This document shows, in pieces, positions 1 to 12,453 of a DNA stretch of 64,000 nucleotides. Position numbers and translations under genes: made by a program. Numbering within the stretch: the stretch's first letter is position 1; every line of letters begins with the position of its first letter. This DNA is from Diphasiastrum complanatum (taxonomy: Eukaryota; Streptophyta; Lycopodiopsida; Lycopodiales; Lycopodiaceae), in assembly GCA_029204225.1 (NCBI GenBank), contig CM055097.1:66098268-66162267 (forward strand). The letters run 5' to 3'. The notes under the pieces were generated by a model. The model was not told the origin of the DNA, made no database searches, and saw nothing but the letters and a program-made list of their open reading frames with translations.

Positions 1-20
1 TTGTTCGTCATTTATTCGTT

Positions 21-38
21 CTCTCTCTCTCTCTCTCC
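21..38. repeat. short CT microsatellite
   Basis: About nine CT dinucleotides near the start of the window. It is a simple repeat with no associated gene seen. Confidence 0.7.
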
Positions 39-169
39 CAGCAAGTACCTCGATTTTTAGGGACATAAATATTTGAGTTGGGAGAGAGTGTCATAAAAAA
101 ATGTTACATGTTGGACCTCTTGTTAGACCTCTCGAAGTTGTTAAATAGAATTAAGTGATAGTATGGGAC

Positions 170-460
170 TTGAAAAGATGATACATTTCTTTGTGAGAGT
201 TATGGAGCTCATTCAACTTTCTTTTGAAAGAGAGTAATGTAGATTTCTAATGGTAGGTCTCATGTGCCTTACCCACATGATCAATGACAGTTTGTACTCC
301 ACATCTTTAAGGTTTGATAGTAGTCAATGGCTATTTTGTTTTATTTTGATTGTATAGTGTCATTCACATAAATTATCTTGTACGTTTTTTTTCTTAGCAT
401 TATTGATTGTATCTTTCTATGGTTCTTGGGATAAGCACCTTTACACAAGACAACCATGCT
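170..460. repeat. possible diverged Ty3/gypsy LTR fragment
   Basis: Positions 263-290 closely resemble positions 53165-53195, which lie just upstream of a primer-binding site in the Ty3/gypsy element at the other end of the window. Weaker similarity continues to a TTCTTGGGAT-type segment near 421. The likely reading is an old LTR piece of the same family. Ends are unresolved and there is no clear target duplication. Two short open frames here (407-607, 562-765) look like chance. Confidence 0.3.
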
Positions 461-780
461 CTTCCTAAAGGCGCACAATCATTGCTACATACTACAAGTT
501 TTCAAAAGGCAACCTCACTTTCAGCACCAATACTTGCATTTATTAGGTCGGATGTCCTATTGTGGGGCTCATCTCTTTCATGGTCAAATTTTGTTTTTCA
601 GGAGTAAGCTTACTCCTACTTACCAAGACTAGTGTACTTTCCCTAGGCTTCAAACTCCATGCTTTTATGCCCTCTAGCTCACCTCTTTGCAAGCCCTCCT
701 TGTCCATCATGTTCTATTTGTGCTTTTTCAACATTAGCCCTGTCCAAATAATTATTAATTATTAAACTAATATTTTTTTT

Positions 781-904
781 GGAGAGACATTGATGAATGA
801 CATATTTCAATTAAAAATATTGACTAGTGGGATCTACTGGTTGGAGAGACATTGATGAATGACATATTTCAATTGAAAATATCGACTAGTGGGATCTATT
901 GGTT
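781..904. repeat. 62-bp tandem duplication
   Basis: Two adjacent 62-bp units (781-842 and 843-904) differ at only a few positions. There is no coding potential. It looks like a recent local tandem duplication in non-coding DNA. Confidence 0.85.
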
Positions 905-1386
905 GCAATGAAAGTGAATAGTAATCAACAAATAATTTTAATATATCTCTTAACATCAACATAAATTTTTTTGGCATTCTTCTTTTCCAAATTCAATTAA
1001 GCTAAACTGATATCTATTTCTATTCAATGATATTTATATAAATATGAATGAAAATCTTGAAGCCTTTTCAAAAATATTTTGAAAGAAGAAAAATGAAATC
1101 TTGTATATTTTTTAGTTCATGAGAAAAATTATAGCACCAACACTTGATGAAATACAAATTTAATAAAGTAACTTACTAATCTGTGAATGGAAGATCGTCA
1201 ATCTTGTCTAAACACAAATAATCTTGAGTAGCCATAACAAGGTTGGAATAGCATATGTCAAATCTAATAAGACAAATATAGATTTTTGTTATAAGATTTT
1301 TCAACTTTGCACATGGCACATGAGAAGTAAATTATTCAGCTCTCAACTATGGTGAAAGTGATGAGATTATTTCAACTCTCCCTTAA
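905..1386. other. non-coding, nothing recognised
   Basis: AT-rich sequence without a credible open frame or repeat that I could identify. Confidence 0.5.
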
Positions 1387-1779
1387 CTATGAAAGAAATA
1401 TGATGAACGTTGACATATTTGACCTCCCACATATGCCTAAATACATATTGTAGATCATATCTTGATTCAGATGCTTCTCAAATGAAAAGACTTGATTCGT
1501 AAGTATTAAGATATCAATAATTTGAGATTTAGAAATGCTCTCTTTTTCATGAAACAGTTTTAAATAATGACATATGGCACCATGAAACTCTTCAAAGTTC
1601 ATAATACTCTTTGAAATTATGCAAGTCACTTGCAATATTTTGGGCCATGGATTATTCTCTAACATATATATATGCAATTGTCTATGTAATGTTGAATCAA
1701 ATAATGTAGTATACTTGGACCATAATGAAATGTGAGGTTGAACATGAAACATCTGCTTCAATAGTTCTCCATTGTACAC
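1387..1779 (-). pseudogene. 130-codon frame, weakly PPR-like relic
   Basis: This is the longest open frame in the first 10 kb. The protein has an HRQLHIYML segment, an AICHYLKLFHEKE segment and an NMYLGICG segment. These loosely resemble the gkxlH, eAlxlfxxM and alixMYxkCG pieces of plant pentatricopeptide repeat proteins, in the right order and spacing. PPR proteins bind RNA in organelles and usually have ten or more 35-residue repeats; at most two or three could fit here. No flanking exon, start context or second repeat block was found. If real, it is a fragment of a decayed PPR gene; chance is the main alternative. Confidence 0.25.
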
Positions 1780-4312
1780 GAACTTCTTTACAATTCATAA
1801 TTGTAACTTGAAGGTAGATTGATTGTCAAAAGTATCTATAGCTTGTTTCAAAATCAAAAATTACATTTTAAATCATCCTTTGATGGCTCTGTGTTATGAA
1901 TTATTGCTTGTACAAATGACAACATTCATATAAGCTTTTAAGCATAGTCTCTTAAAATAGTTAATAGCTTTGGTACTTGAGCCTTTATCAAATGCATGAT
2001 TTTTTTGCATTATAAACTATATGACTTCATGCAAGTTACTATATGCAATGAGTATAAATTATGAGTATGTATTTGCTCTTTCAATAACCATATGCTTATT
2101 AACGTAGGCATGTCATATTCATTTGCTTAATATCCATCATGCAATGATATCTCCTTTCAGTAAACAATAATGGTAAATTATTATAATTTTGCTAGCATAT
2201 GAGATATCTTTTATCTATTTTTTTTAATATGAGTAACTAATATTAGATTCAAAACAAATTTTTGAAAGTTTTACACTTGTCAAAAATGCACTAAAAGAAT
2301 ACCTTGAAAATTTTCCCATAAACTTTACTACGACAATTTTAATATGGTAGCCATAATGGATTTATACATCTATTACTAGATAAGTGAGTCCAGCCTAGTA
2401 GATTAATTGTGTTCATGACTGTTGAGAAAACAAAACTCACCAAGACATACTATCATTAACCTATTCCACTCCTTTGCAATTAAAAAGACTGGCTTGTAAT
2501 GTAATCTCATCTGAAAATTGCTCTGTAGTCTTTCTTATGAATATAGCAACGCTAGAGGAAAAAAAACCTTTGTTGAGTTAATATATTTGCATGGCCAGAT
2601 TATATTTATTGAAGACAACGGGTGAAGTCGAACTTGGCAATATGCACATAACCTCAAGGCAAGGAGATTTATCTAATTTTCTCTACTTGTAATGTCATCC
2701 ATGTCATGAATGCATGAATCCACCTTCCAAAATAGATTCTTTGCATGGAAAATAAATAAATCTTACAATTTTATATCTTTGATGTGTTTTGGTAACTTAT
2801 AATAACTAATAGTTAGAAAGGATCTATTTTTAAAATTGTAGTTTGATGCATCAAGTTGTTTCTTTAGATTTAGATAGCCAGAACCATATTTTTTTTACCA
2901 AAAAGTAATTATTCCAAACAAAAAAAAAACATGCTAGCTAAAGACAAACAATTGATCAATATGAAAATTTTGCTTGTTGCAGAGAATTGGTAGCTGATGT
3001 AAAATACACTCATTAAAGTGGCCAAAGATATAATTAGCTTGTCTGATGCAGCCTTGTACGAATAAAACAACTTTGTTATTGAAATGATCGCCTTCATTGC
3101 ATTTCATATTGCCCACAACAAGCTTACTCTACAAAAGAGCCAAAAGAGCATTAATCATTATCCTTAAGAAGATTATTGCCCAAGAGAATAGTCTCAATAT
3201 CAAGAGTGTGTTTCAACTTATGGATTTCCATGCAAGTAGTTATATGGAGATTTTGAAGTGAGGAGTGATATTATTGGATAGGTTGTGAGGATGTGCATGA
3301 TGACCAAGATTCTAGCATCAATGTTTGCGGAAGAGAGATGCCATTTGGAGATATTGTGGTTGAAATTTTAAATGTACTAATATATTATTCAATTGATGAA
3401 CTAGATAAATGTCAAAAGGATTGCTTTGTAGTCGAGAAATAGTGCCATGCTTTTTGATGGGACAAGGTGAGCGTCCATAGAATAAAAAGTGGTCTAGATG
3501 GGTGGTTTAAATGGGATGACTAAAAGGATAAAATTAGGTATTAATTAATCCACTTACGAATATTAAAGTTGGCAGAAGAAATGGAGTTTTGGAGGGCTTG
3601 TTTGGAAATGAAAGAAGACCAATACAACAATCCAAGGATGATGTTGAATAATCATTTCCACCAAAAATACAAATGTTGAAATTTCCAAGTAGTATAAAAT
3701 GGCCATCTTAGATCATAGGGAGGTTAGTAAGTTTCCACCTTCTATTAAAGGCAAGTATTTCATCTACATTGTTAGCCTTTTAATTCAACCACTTTTTTTA
3801 TGGAGTCTTTTTCTATATTGTATTTTGTATGTCACAAGGAAGTAGATACAAGAGTACATTCATCAACCGAAAAAATGCCTCTCATTTCTTTTGTGTTGCT
3901 ATATCTCTTATTACATGACCAATCATGTTTTGTGTATCTACAAGCAAGCTTTCAATCAAGGTATCATAAAAATTTATTAAAATATCTGGCAAGGAAGAAT
4001 AAGCTGAACCACTTGGTTATAAGCTTCCAAGCAGGAAAAATTTGTTTTTTCATTAAAAAATAAATTACATTGATAAGAGATGAGCTTGCAGCAACCTAGG
4101 AGATATGCTAAGGATGTCGATTCTTGCAAGATCAAATATAACACCAAGTCAAAAGTAGATGGTAAGGTCAAGTTGGAATAAGTGGGCCAAAATTTTGATT
4201 TCGACCACAGGGATAGAAATAGATTTGACTCAATTCAATCCATCGATCCAAATTAGGAATCAAAATAATTTTTTGATTTTCAAAGTTGAAATGGATTTTG
4301 ACCTAGACTATG
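1780..4312. other. non-coding, AT-rich, no gene recognised
   Basis: Only short unsupported frames occur, for example 2909-3097 on minus and 3800-4063 on plus, with low-complexity composition and no family signature. No RNA gene or element terminus was found. Confidence 0.5.
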
Positions 4313-5140
4313 TGTGAAAATTGGTAAATATTAGCTTGATAAACATATAGTTTATTGTACATTTTGTAAATCGCATGTGTGTGAGCATGTTCACATGCAT
4401 GAGGATTGGCCTAGGGTATTTATGTCCCTAATCATAGGAGTTAGATAGGAATTTTGGTCAAGTTTCCTAAAATTTAGGAGCTACCTCCAAAAATCAAGGA
4501 AGTTGGTGTTGATCTATCTACCATAGATGGTATACCTAATGGTTAGGTCAAATTGACTTGAGTAGGTCAACCTAATGATTTTTTGGTACCTAAACATGTC
4601 TTGTACCTGCCCAAATTGTAATTGCAAATCATTCATTCAATGTGGGAGATCATGATTTTGGAGCAATTGACAATTTGGAGCTTTTACACCATTTGTGTTG
4701 GAATTTTTTTATGTGAATGCAATCTAAACTTAGTGAAGTTGATTCTCTATTAGTATGTCATACTACAGACTGCACTGCACACGTGTGAGATCGTTCTATA
4801 GTATTTTGATCAATAATCAATTGTTCTTGCTTGTTTAGATCAACATTACCAATCTAGATCAAGATTTGAGTGCTAGTTTTGTGATAGATTGATTTAGCAA
4901 GTACCCAATCGCTCTTGAGGATCTTTTGTAGATCCATTTAGGGTCCTAAACACTACATTTTCAACATGATATCAGATCCAAGTACAAGAGTTTAGTTGCT
5001 GATCAAAACCAAGTCCAAATTTAGCAAGTTTGATGCTAAAAATCTAGTTTTGAGAGAGTGAGCCTTTACTAAGTGATTGCCTCAAAATTTTGGGATCTAT
5101 ATTTGGTGGTGGGCTACAAGTGTACTTTTAACATGTGTGC
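4313..5140 (+). mobile_element. old Copia LTR with primer-binding site and start of leader
   Basis: A 654-bp LTR-like segment (4313-4966) begins TGTGAAAATTGG and ends CAACA. It is followed at 4967 by a primer-binding site related to the initiator-tRNA-Met type, with two changes from the TGGTATCAGAGCC seen elsewhere here. The next roughly 150 bp match the leader of the Copia element at 34714. The rest of the element is missing, so this is a 5' end left by truncation. It carries the CACACGTGTG palindrome at 4778-4787. Confidence 0.65.
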
Positions 5141-5987
5141 TATCTAGTGCGGAAGCGTGCTACACAATGCGCAAGATTAATGGATCTAGATATGCTAATA
5201 CGAATCACAGACAATGCAACATCCAATTAAACAATAATGGATACAATGCAAAAACCATTGTTGGAAGAACATAATATCTTTTGTATTTTCTTTTCTTAGA
5301 GTGAGTTGGCAGTGCATCGTGACATAGCGGCCTAACAATCCTCTTACAATTTTGTATATTTCTACATGCATTCTATTGATTTTTGGTCTATACTTATGTC
5401 TCGCCAGGTGGTATTAAAAGATAGTTCACCACTGGGTGATCTTACTTTATTTCAGAAATCAAATCCGAAAGCTGAAGAAATTCCATGTCAATTTCTTGCA
5501 GAAGATAATGCTTCTTGGTACAAATATTCTTAGAATATCAAATATTTTAGAATACCACAATTCAGTCATCTAAAATCTCTAGGAGATCCATCAAGTCTTA
5601 GACAATTATAACTCAAACCAGAGTACTGTAGTTACTCAAATGAGTTAACAAACTCATTTCTAGCATCACATGCAAGAAATCAGTAACCATCCGTATCTTA
5701 ATAGATTTATCTGTCTCCTATAAATCTGGAGATATAGACTGAACTTTGCATACAAACACTTATAGACTACAATTTGTAAGGTAAGCAAATTCCTCATAGG
5801 TAAACAATCACTTAATGAAAATGCTTGTGGGATCCACACAATCTCATATATGTGCTAGAGTAAAGAAATTTAGAGTTCAACCAACAGATCTAAATCCTTG
5901 ATTCACCCAATTAATCAAGAATTATTCATTATCTTAAGAATCCTCACATTTTCTTATAATGTTCAAATGACCTTTTGAGTATCAATT
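5140..5987. other. non-coding, nothing recognised
   Basis: No open frame of note after the truncated Copia leader, and no repeat terminus that I could identify. Confidence 0.4.
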
Positions 5988-6037
5988 TATGATTCGTCAA
6001 TCATAAACATTTAAAATCTTATGATTCGTCAATCATA
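5988..6037. repeat. two copies of an 18-bp hairpin motif
   Basis: TATGATTCGTCAATCATA occurs at 5988-6005 and again at 6020-6037. Each copy is a near-perfect dyad (TATGATT / AATCATA around CGTC). It could be a small hairpin or protein-binding dyad; no function is inferred. Confidence 0.7.
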
Positions 6038-6264
6038 ATTTATAGGATTCTAAACCTACTTAATCATTGGAAGATACTGGAGTATAATTACAGCATACTA
6101 CTCAGGAAATATAAGAATCATTCTGAAATCTTTTCCACAAGGAAAATCACTGGATTCCAAGAATATTCTTCCAAACTGTTTCTTAAACAAATTATGAGTT
6201 CCAAATTCTACAATCAACAAAGTAATTGAAGACTATTATAACATTTATTTTTAACAAAAATTAC

Positions 6265-6979
6265 AAAAATCAGATCCAAACACCCTTATTGGACTCAACA
6301 AACACCAATGACTCTTTCTTTTGAGAGTTGGAATGGATTTGAAAAGATTTGACACCTAGATTTTCCTTTTCTCTTGACTAGTTCACTCAACTTTTGATAT
6401 TCTTGAACAAAGAATGGGTTTTGTTTCAAATACTTGAAAATCAAACTTAGTCACTTCTTTTGGACTCACTCTTGACCCAAATAATCTCACTCTTGAGATT
6501 TTTGGTTGAATTTGATTGGATTTGACAACAAATTAAACCACTAATTTTCACAAAAAAAAATGATCTAGATCACAAAAACTTGACATGTATACTTGATTCA
6601 AACACACAAAGATCAGATCCAATCACCCCTTTTGGAATCCCTCTTGATCCAAATAATCTCACTCTTGAGATTTGGAATGGACATGAAATGGTTTGATAAC
6701 AATCTATGTCAATAATTTTTCACCAAGCTTAAAAAACAGACATCTAGAGATTCACAAAGATCCCAACCATGTATGAACACTCAAATATGGACTCCTCCTT
6801 GTTCTATACTCCTAATGGGATCACAACTTGACCCTCACCCTCGCACAAAGAAAGTTGTATTAGGAATTATTTGAGTTTCATACATACAATGTCAAATTTT
6901 TGCTCAAAAATTGAATTCATTCACCCCTATTGGACTGCACCAAGTACCAATGACTCTACCTCTTTAGAGTTGGAATGAA
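6265..6979. repeat. degenerate repeats of about 300 bp spacing
   Basis: A block of about 70 bp with the order CAGATCC, CACCC, TTGGA, ACTCTTTTGAGAG-like, GGAATGGA recurs at roughly 6265-6337, 6609-6681 and 6906-6979, with a partial copy near 6460-6515. The copies are diverged. This looks like an old tandem array or repeated leader of a decayed element. No coding potential was recognised. Confidence 0.5.
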
Positions 6980-7249
6980 ATTCAAATTTTCAGAAATGTG
7001 ATACTTCTCTCTCACTAAGATATGTGCTTACAAAGAGCTAATTCCACTTAGCAAGATTTGATCACAATGAAGAAGACAATTTTTCCACTAAAGTCAAGAA
7101 ATGAGTTACTAGATCTTGCCTCTACAAAGGAAGGAACTCTTATGATTTTTGGATCAAACACTACACATGTGACTCACAACCTCTATGACTCTCTTTCAAG
7201 CCAAACAAAACTCAACTCTCTGAGTAGGAGTGGAACAATGTGACTTAGA

Positions 7250-7604
7250 TCTCAAAAATTACTTCTAGAACTCTCCAACAATGCTTATCACTTGTATTGG
7301 TAGATTTTGCCTTTATTAGTGTTTGTGCTCTAGAAATTCACTTAAGATTTCACTTGGAGGACTTATCCAAGGGTGACTTCTAGCACTTAGATGCTTCTAG
7401 TCTCAACTCTTTCACTCTTGAACACATCTAGTACATGGACTTACAAAACACATGCCACGGAGTTTTATTTTTCTCTTTTTTATTTTTTTTGTGTTAGCAC
7501 AAATGCTAACAAAAACGTGCAAGGATCACCATGAATTTGTTCAACAAATTTTGAATTGATCTCATCCAAGTTTTCATTCAATGGGGTCAATATTGCACAG
7601 CTTC
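7250..7604. other. non-coding, nothing recognised
   Basis: No credible frame or repeat terminus identified between the degenerate repeat block and the helicase relic. Confidence 0.4.
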
Positions 7605-8637
7605 TTAAAAAATCAACATCCACGTAACGTTGTGCAATATAAAAAAAAGTGAAGAAATCAATTCACACACATCGTGCATCCTTAGACACATACACTCTGG
7701 CAAAGAAATAAAATTCAAACCATGTTGCACGAATGTGGGCTCACGGTTATCTCCAATACTCAAAGAAATACTCTGCAAATCTTGATTGCTCATTCCTATA
7801 TGTTCCCTCTATAGTCATAACACGCATGTTTGTTGATAGTTTGTGCACCTCCATATATCTCCACAAACGCGAACACTTCAGTGAAGCACTCACAATCTAT
7901 GCACGATTGTCCCATCGTACCACCGGGAGAACCTAACAAAAATCACCTCCAAAAACAATTGGAACTCCTCCAAATGGAGTATCAATATCTAATATGTCTC
8001 GGAGAGACCGATTTACACACTCGATGATATATTTATGCACGATGGGTGCCTCGTCCCAAATAATGAGTCGACATGCTTTCAAAAGTGTACCTGACAGAGA
8101 TTGTTTTGAGATGTTGCATGTCGAGCTCTCATTTAATTCTGTCAGAGGAATCCTAAATCTAGAGTGGGCAATCCTACCACCTTTCATTAACAATGCAGCG
8201 ATCCCTGATGATGCAACTGTCAATGTTATCCACCCTCAAGGGCATGCACGTACGACAACATGACACTATATAAGAACGTCTTACCAGTACCACCTGGACC
8301 ATCTACAAAAAACACTCCACCCATTCTTTATATCACATGCTCACGTACTACACGATCAAAAATCACATGCTGATCTATATTTAATCTCTCAATCTCAGCC
8401 TCCACCTCTGAAATGGTCTCATCAAGGAATATGTCTTCGTGAAATAGTGGAGAAAACTCGACATTGCTATCAGAAAGTGTGAAACCAAAATTTGTCAATG
8501 ACTTTCCTGATGCTTGCATGTGTGTCTCCACGTCAAGAAGTGCCTTATCTATCATAATTTGACTCACAGTAATGGTCTCGCACATTATTGGTTGTCCTAA
8601 CTCCTTAGCGTAATCCTCTACTAAATGGTGTGAATAA
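7605..8637 (-). pseudogene. Helitron-type PIF1 helicase fragment, broken
   Basis: Read on the minus strand, this encodes the ATPase core of a PIF1-like DNA helicase of the kind carried by plant Helitron transposons, where it unwinds DNA during rolling-circle transposition. An N-terminal part (8637-8328) runs up to REHVI. A Walker A motif GPGGTGKT lies near 8282-8305. Then come TVASSGIAALL, a SRF segment, the Walker B LIIWDEAP, and VFGGDF near 7935. The chain is broken by a stop codon just before Walker A, a frame change near 8230, a stop right after GGDFC, and another frame change before the segment at 7793-7605. The Rep/HUH nuclease domain is not in the window and no Helitron end was identified. 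The upstream side stops at the LTR starting at 8629. Host PIF1 is the alternative, but the decay favours a transposon relic. Confidence 0.75.
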
Positions 8638-9136
8638 TTTTAGATCATTAAGATCCAAAATGTCCCTTTATCTTTGGTTAGATAGACAAGCAAATCACCA
8701 ATCTTGCCAATGTAGAAAAACCAACATCTACACTTTGAATGGGATGCAAACTCTAATAGATCTTGATCAAACATCAATAAAAACATAAAATAATGTTGCT
8801 ATTTGTACAAAAATAGTAAGCTACTATATTTCACAAGTGTGGATCTGAAAATAGCAATCTAATAAACATTCTACACATAGAATTGCAAGATATCACAAGT
8901 ATAGTGCACCAATGGATAGTAGAACCCAAGAGAACCATGTATAAGCATGAATGAGATAACAGAGAGAGAATGTCTTCTCTTTCCATGAGTTACATCCTTT
9001 TATATCAAGTCCAAACCTAAGTTCAAGATTTGATTTTCCCTCCATAATGAAAACCCTACTATTTTTGTGACTAGATTCAATGTATCTACTACTCAAATTG
9101 AGTCCCTCCAAAACTCGTGTTCTATAGTTTCCCACA
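8629..9136 (-). mobile_element. LTR fragment or solo LTR, family shared with 19315
   Basis: The segment starts TGTGAATAATTT and ends near TTTCCCACA. About 450 bp match 19315-19771, where a minus-oriented primer-binding site shows the LTR to be on the minus strand. No internal region lies beside it here. I could not find a matching 5-bp target duplication, so the right end is uncertain. It abuts the helicase relic. Confidence 0.6.
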
Positions 9137-12050
9137 CTTCAAAAATTTTTGTTTCATTATAGTTTCTATGATTTTTCAGATAAGCTGGCATACATGTTGC
9201 TCATAAACAAGGACAATTATGTAACTGACAAGTTGGAAGAGGTAGAACATACAACCCATGGATGAGAGGAAGTAACGGAGAAAAAAGGAGGCCACTTGAG
9301 AAATTTAATAATTCCATAATACTTGGTAATTTGACATAGATGTTCGTTCAAAAGAATTGTCGTGATTTTCTCATCCAAGACGATGAGTCTCATAAAGGTG
9401 AGTCCATGTTAGCTAATGGGCCAAAATGACGTGTTCAAGGTCACTAGCCCAAAACAATCAAAGAGGAATTTTTCCACTAGCTATCCAATAAGAGAGGTGC
9501 ATCAACTCTTGCACAAAAAGCAAGGATGCTATTGTTCTAGCAAGAACAAAATGTTCAAGTGAAGACTTTTGTGAGCTCCAACCACTTGTGTGCCCTTCAT
9601 TTGGCTTCTAAGATATATCAAAGGTTCATTATGTTGTTCATTGTAAGTAGTCATGTAGTGTCTACTCCTATACATTATTTTATAAATTGTGATGGAGGAA
9701 GAGTCAAGTATGGCACTACCATAAAGGTGTAACAATTTTTTCACATGCCATCCTAGTATATTCATGTTGGTGAAAGCTAAAGAGTAACTTGAAAGTTATT
9801 GAAATTTTCAACATCTAAATGGATCATATGGATGAACATATCACTTTAGCAAGATGTTGAAATTAACAAAGATTTCACCCATGTGCAACTTTGCAAACGT
9901 TGGTGAAACATATCCACCTTGATGAAGCTAAGAAAGCTTAAAGTTCCAACCAACATCCACCACATAATCCACTAGCAACAAAGAGTATCATATAGCTAGG
10001 AGTAAGCGAGTTAAGATGAAGGTTATAATATTTCTCATGATAATGATGTCTTTGAGAATGTAATCTTACTAGTTGAATGGAAACACAAAACATATGACTA
10101 GATATATATAGATGTAGGGTAGGCATGTGAAGATGAGTCAAACGTATCATTCATAAGTCACCATACATTTATTGATGGCCTCAAATAAGGTACTTCCTTT
10201 ACGTAGTCCACAAAGCACAAGTTTTATCAATCCCACCCTCCCTTCATTATCAATCCCACCATCCCTCCATGATCACTTGCAGCATCATCTATTAGCATCT
10301 TTGTAACATATATTCAGTCACCATTTTTGTGGGCTTTAAATTTTCATGTTTGTTTTTTAAAACATTTACGCTTTTTTTTTTTTTTGTGTTCTCAATGCGA
10401 GAACATTCACTTCTTAAATGTCGTGGCTGCAAGATCTCTTTCCCCAATTTGCTCACATCATGGAGATGTGATTCCACGTGTGTTGTGGCTGGTGCTTTGT
10501 TTTCAGCCATGGTTTTCTGTGTGTGGATGATGTTGTTGTTGTCTACTCTTCTATGCAAGATGGAAGGCTAGCAATTTAATTTTGAAGTAGAGACGAATTT
10601 GGTGGTTTTGCCATAGAAATACTTTGCATATTTGAGTTTTGACATCATTACTTCATAGCGATCTTTCTCTCTATTTTACATGCAATTTTGTTTGTTTTTA
10701 GCATTTTTTGCTCGGCTGTTTTCAACTAAATATTCAAGCTAGTCATGCATTTATCGTTAGAGCACTTTCTCATGTATACATGATTTTTTATAGCTCCAAC
10801 CTGGTTTCACATTCATTCATAGGTGCATAAGGAGTCAAATTTTTAGTATCTTTATATTGTTGATCTCAATTTTTGAACGATTGGAGTGAGTGGCGATCCT
10901 TTGTAACATGCTTCTACAAAATCTGGAGAGTTCATGATTTATCTTTTTTGTGTTCATGATCTAGTTTACGAACGTGATGATGGCATCTACATTTTAGAAA
11001 TGGTTGAAGGTGTTTTTATACAAACTTCATGCGTAGGAGAGGGGGTTTGTTGCAAGTTTTGAGTACTATAGGTACATACAATGTCATAGGTGGGCTACTA
11101 AATAAAACAATAATTCTAAGCACACAATATGTGAAAATATATTATTTTTTCTATTTTTATACAAACCTTTGTATGGAGTGTACAAATTGTGAAAATTTCA
11201 AATCCAAAGATGATCCAAAATTTTAGATATAGGCCAAGAATGATTGCACTAAACACAAATTTCTTCAATTTTAGATAGTGCATCTATTAGCTTGTTATTT
11301 TGATCAAAATCACTTACCAAAAGCAAATAGAATCGAAAAACTATTCATAAATTACAAGCCTTTGTTAACAGGCCATATAACAACAAGATAGCATTCAATT
11401 CATCACCTATATGCACATCAATCAAGCACACAACATAATCTCTGCACAAATGTAGAAATACCAAAATGAGCTGATAGCATTTTTCAAAAAAAAATTCAAA
11501 TCTAAAATGGACAAAGGATTGTCACACATTTCATCCTCTTTATAGGTGAGTGATGACTCTCTCTCCTCTCTCTCTGTCTAGAGCCATAAAGCCCTAAAAT
11601 AGAAACATGAATCTTAACCTACCAATTTCGGTCCATATGGCCAAATTACGTCAAATAAAGCCACTTGTGCATTTTAATGACCAAAGGTACTTGGACCCAT
11701 CTAATAATAGTATTCTAAAATAGCTTTACATGTGTGATAAAACCATGCCAAGTTTATTTTCAAATTTGGCCTCTAAATTGCCCAAAATAGCCAAGTAGTA
11801 TATTGACAATTTTTCACACTTCCTCTTCAACTATACTTGCTATTTTTATGTCATAACTTTGCTCTATCTTAAGAATTAAATCCTTATTGAGAATGTATCT
11901 TTCCTCTAAGCATCTATAAAGATAAAATAGAAATATTTCATAATTGCTGTAGAGAATAGTTTTCATATTGGATGCTTCACTATCTCTTATACCAATTTTA
12001 CCTATCAATATGAAAAATACTACATGAAGAAGTACATAGAATCACTAATG
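9137..12050. other. non-coding, no gene recognised
   Basis: Short frames occur, for example 9529-9765, 9938-10150 and 10292-10558 on minus. None shows a known domain, a plausible splice context or a repeat signature. Confidence 0.5.
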
Positions 12051-12051
12051 A

Positions 12052-12453
12052 ATGGGTTCTTCCATGCTTTCACCTCAATTATCTCTATTAATATATATCA
12101 AACATGTGTGCGAGCTTTTCTTCAAACCTGATAACTTTATGCCACCTCATATACCGGTTGGCCTTACCTTGGGCTTTTACCATTCAAGTATGGATGAAGA
12201 TATGTCTTTTGCCTTCTCCCATCAACCACTGAAGATTAGCTATTCAGGGTGGAGCAAAGCCTACTTCCATTGGATTCCCTATTTCTTCAAACACTTGAAA
12301 AGCAACAAAAATACACCCATCGTTTACTTATACACCCATGGCATGGTGTCTTCCGTTCTCCCTAACCCAACGAGGTTCAAAGAACGGGTTTTTTTTTTAA
12401 AGTTTAGAATCCCCATATCTTTGTGGTTTGTGGAGAAAACCCTGCAAAAATAG
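12052..12453 (+). CDS. unrecognised 133-codon open frame
   Basis: The frame starts MGSSMLSPQLSL and is rich in aromatic residues (FYHSSMDEDMSFAF, SGWSKAYFHWIPYFFKHL). I do not recognise a family. The regular alternation of hydrophobic and aromatic residues gives it more protein character than nearby chance frames. Its 3' end overlaps a minus-strand Copia reverse transcriptase relic, so it may be a piece of an older element cut by later rearrangement. No promoter, intron signal or neighbour supports a functional gene. Confidence 0.2.
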   Translation: MGSSMLSPQLSLLIYIKHVCELFFKPDNFMPPHIPVGLTLGFYHSSMDEDMSFAFSHQPLKISYSGWSKAYFHWIPYFFKHLKSNKNTPIVYLYTHGMVSSVLPNPTRFKERVFFLKFRIPISLWFVEKTLQK

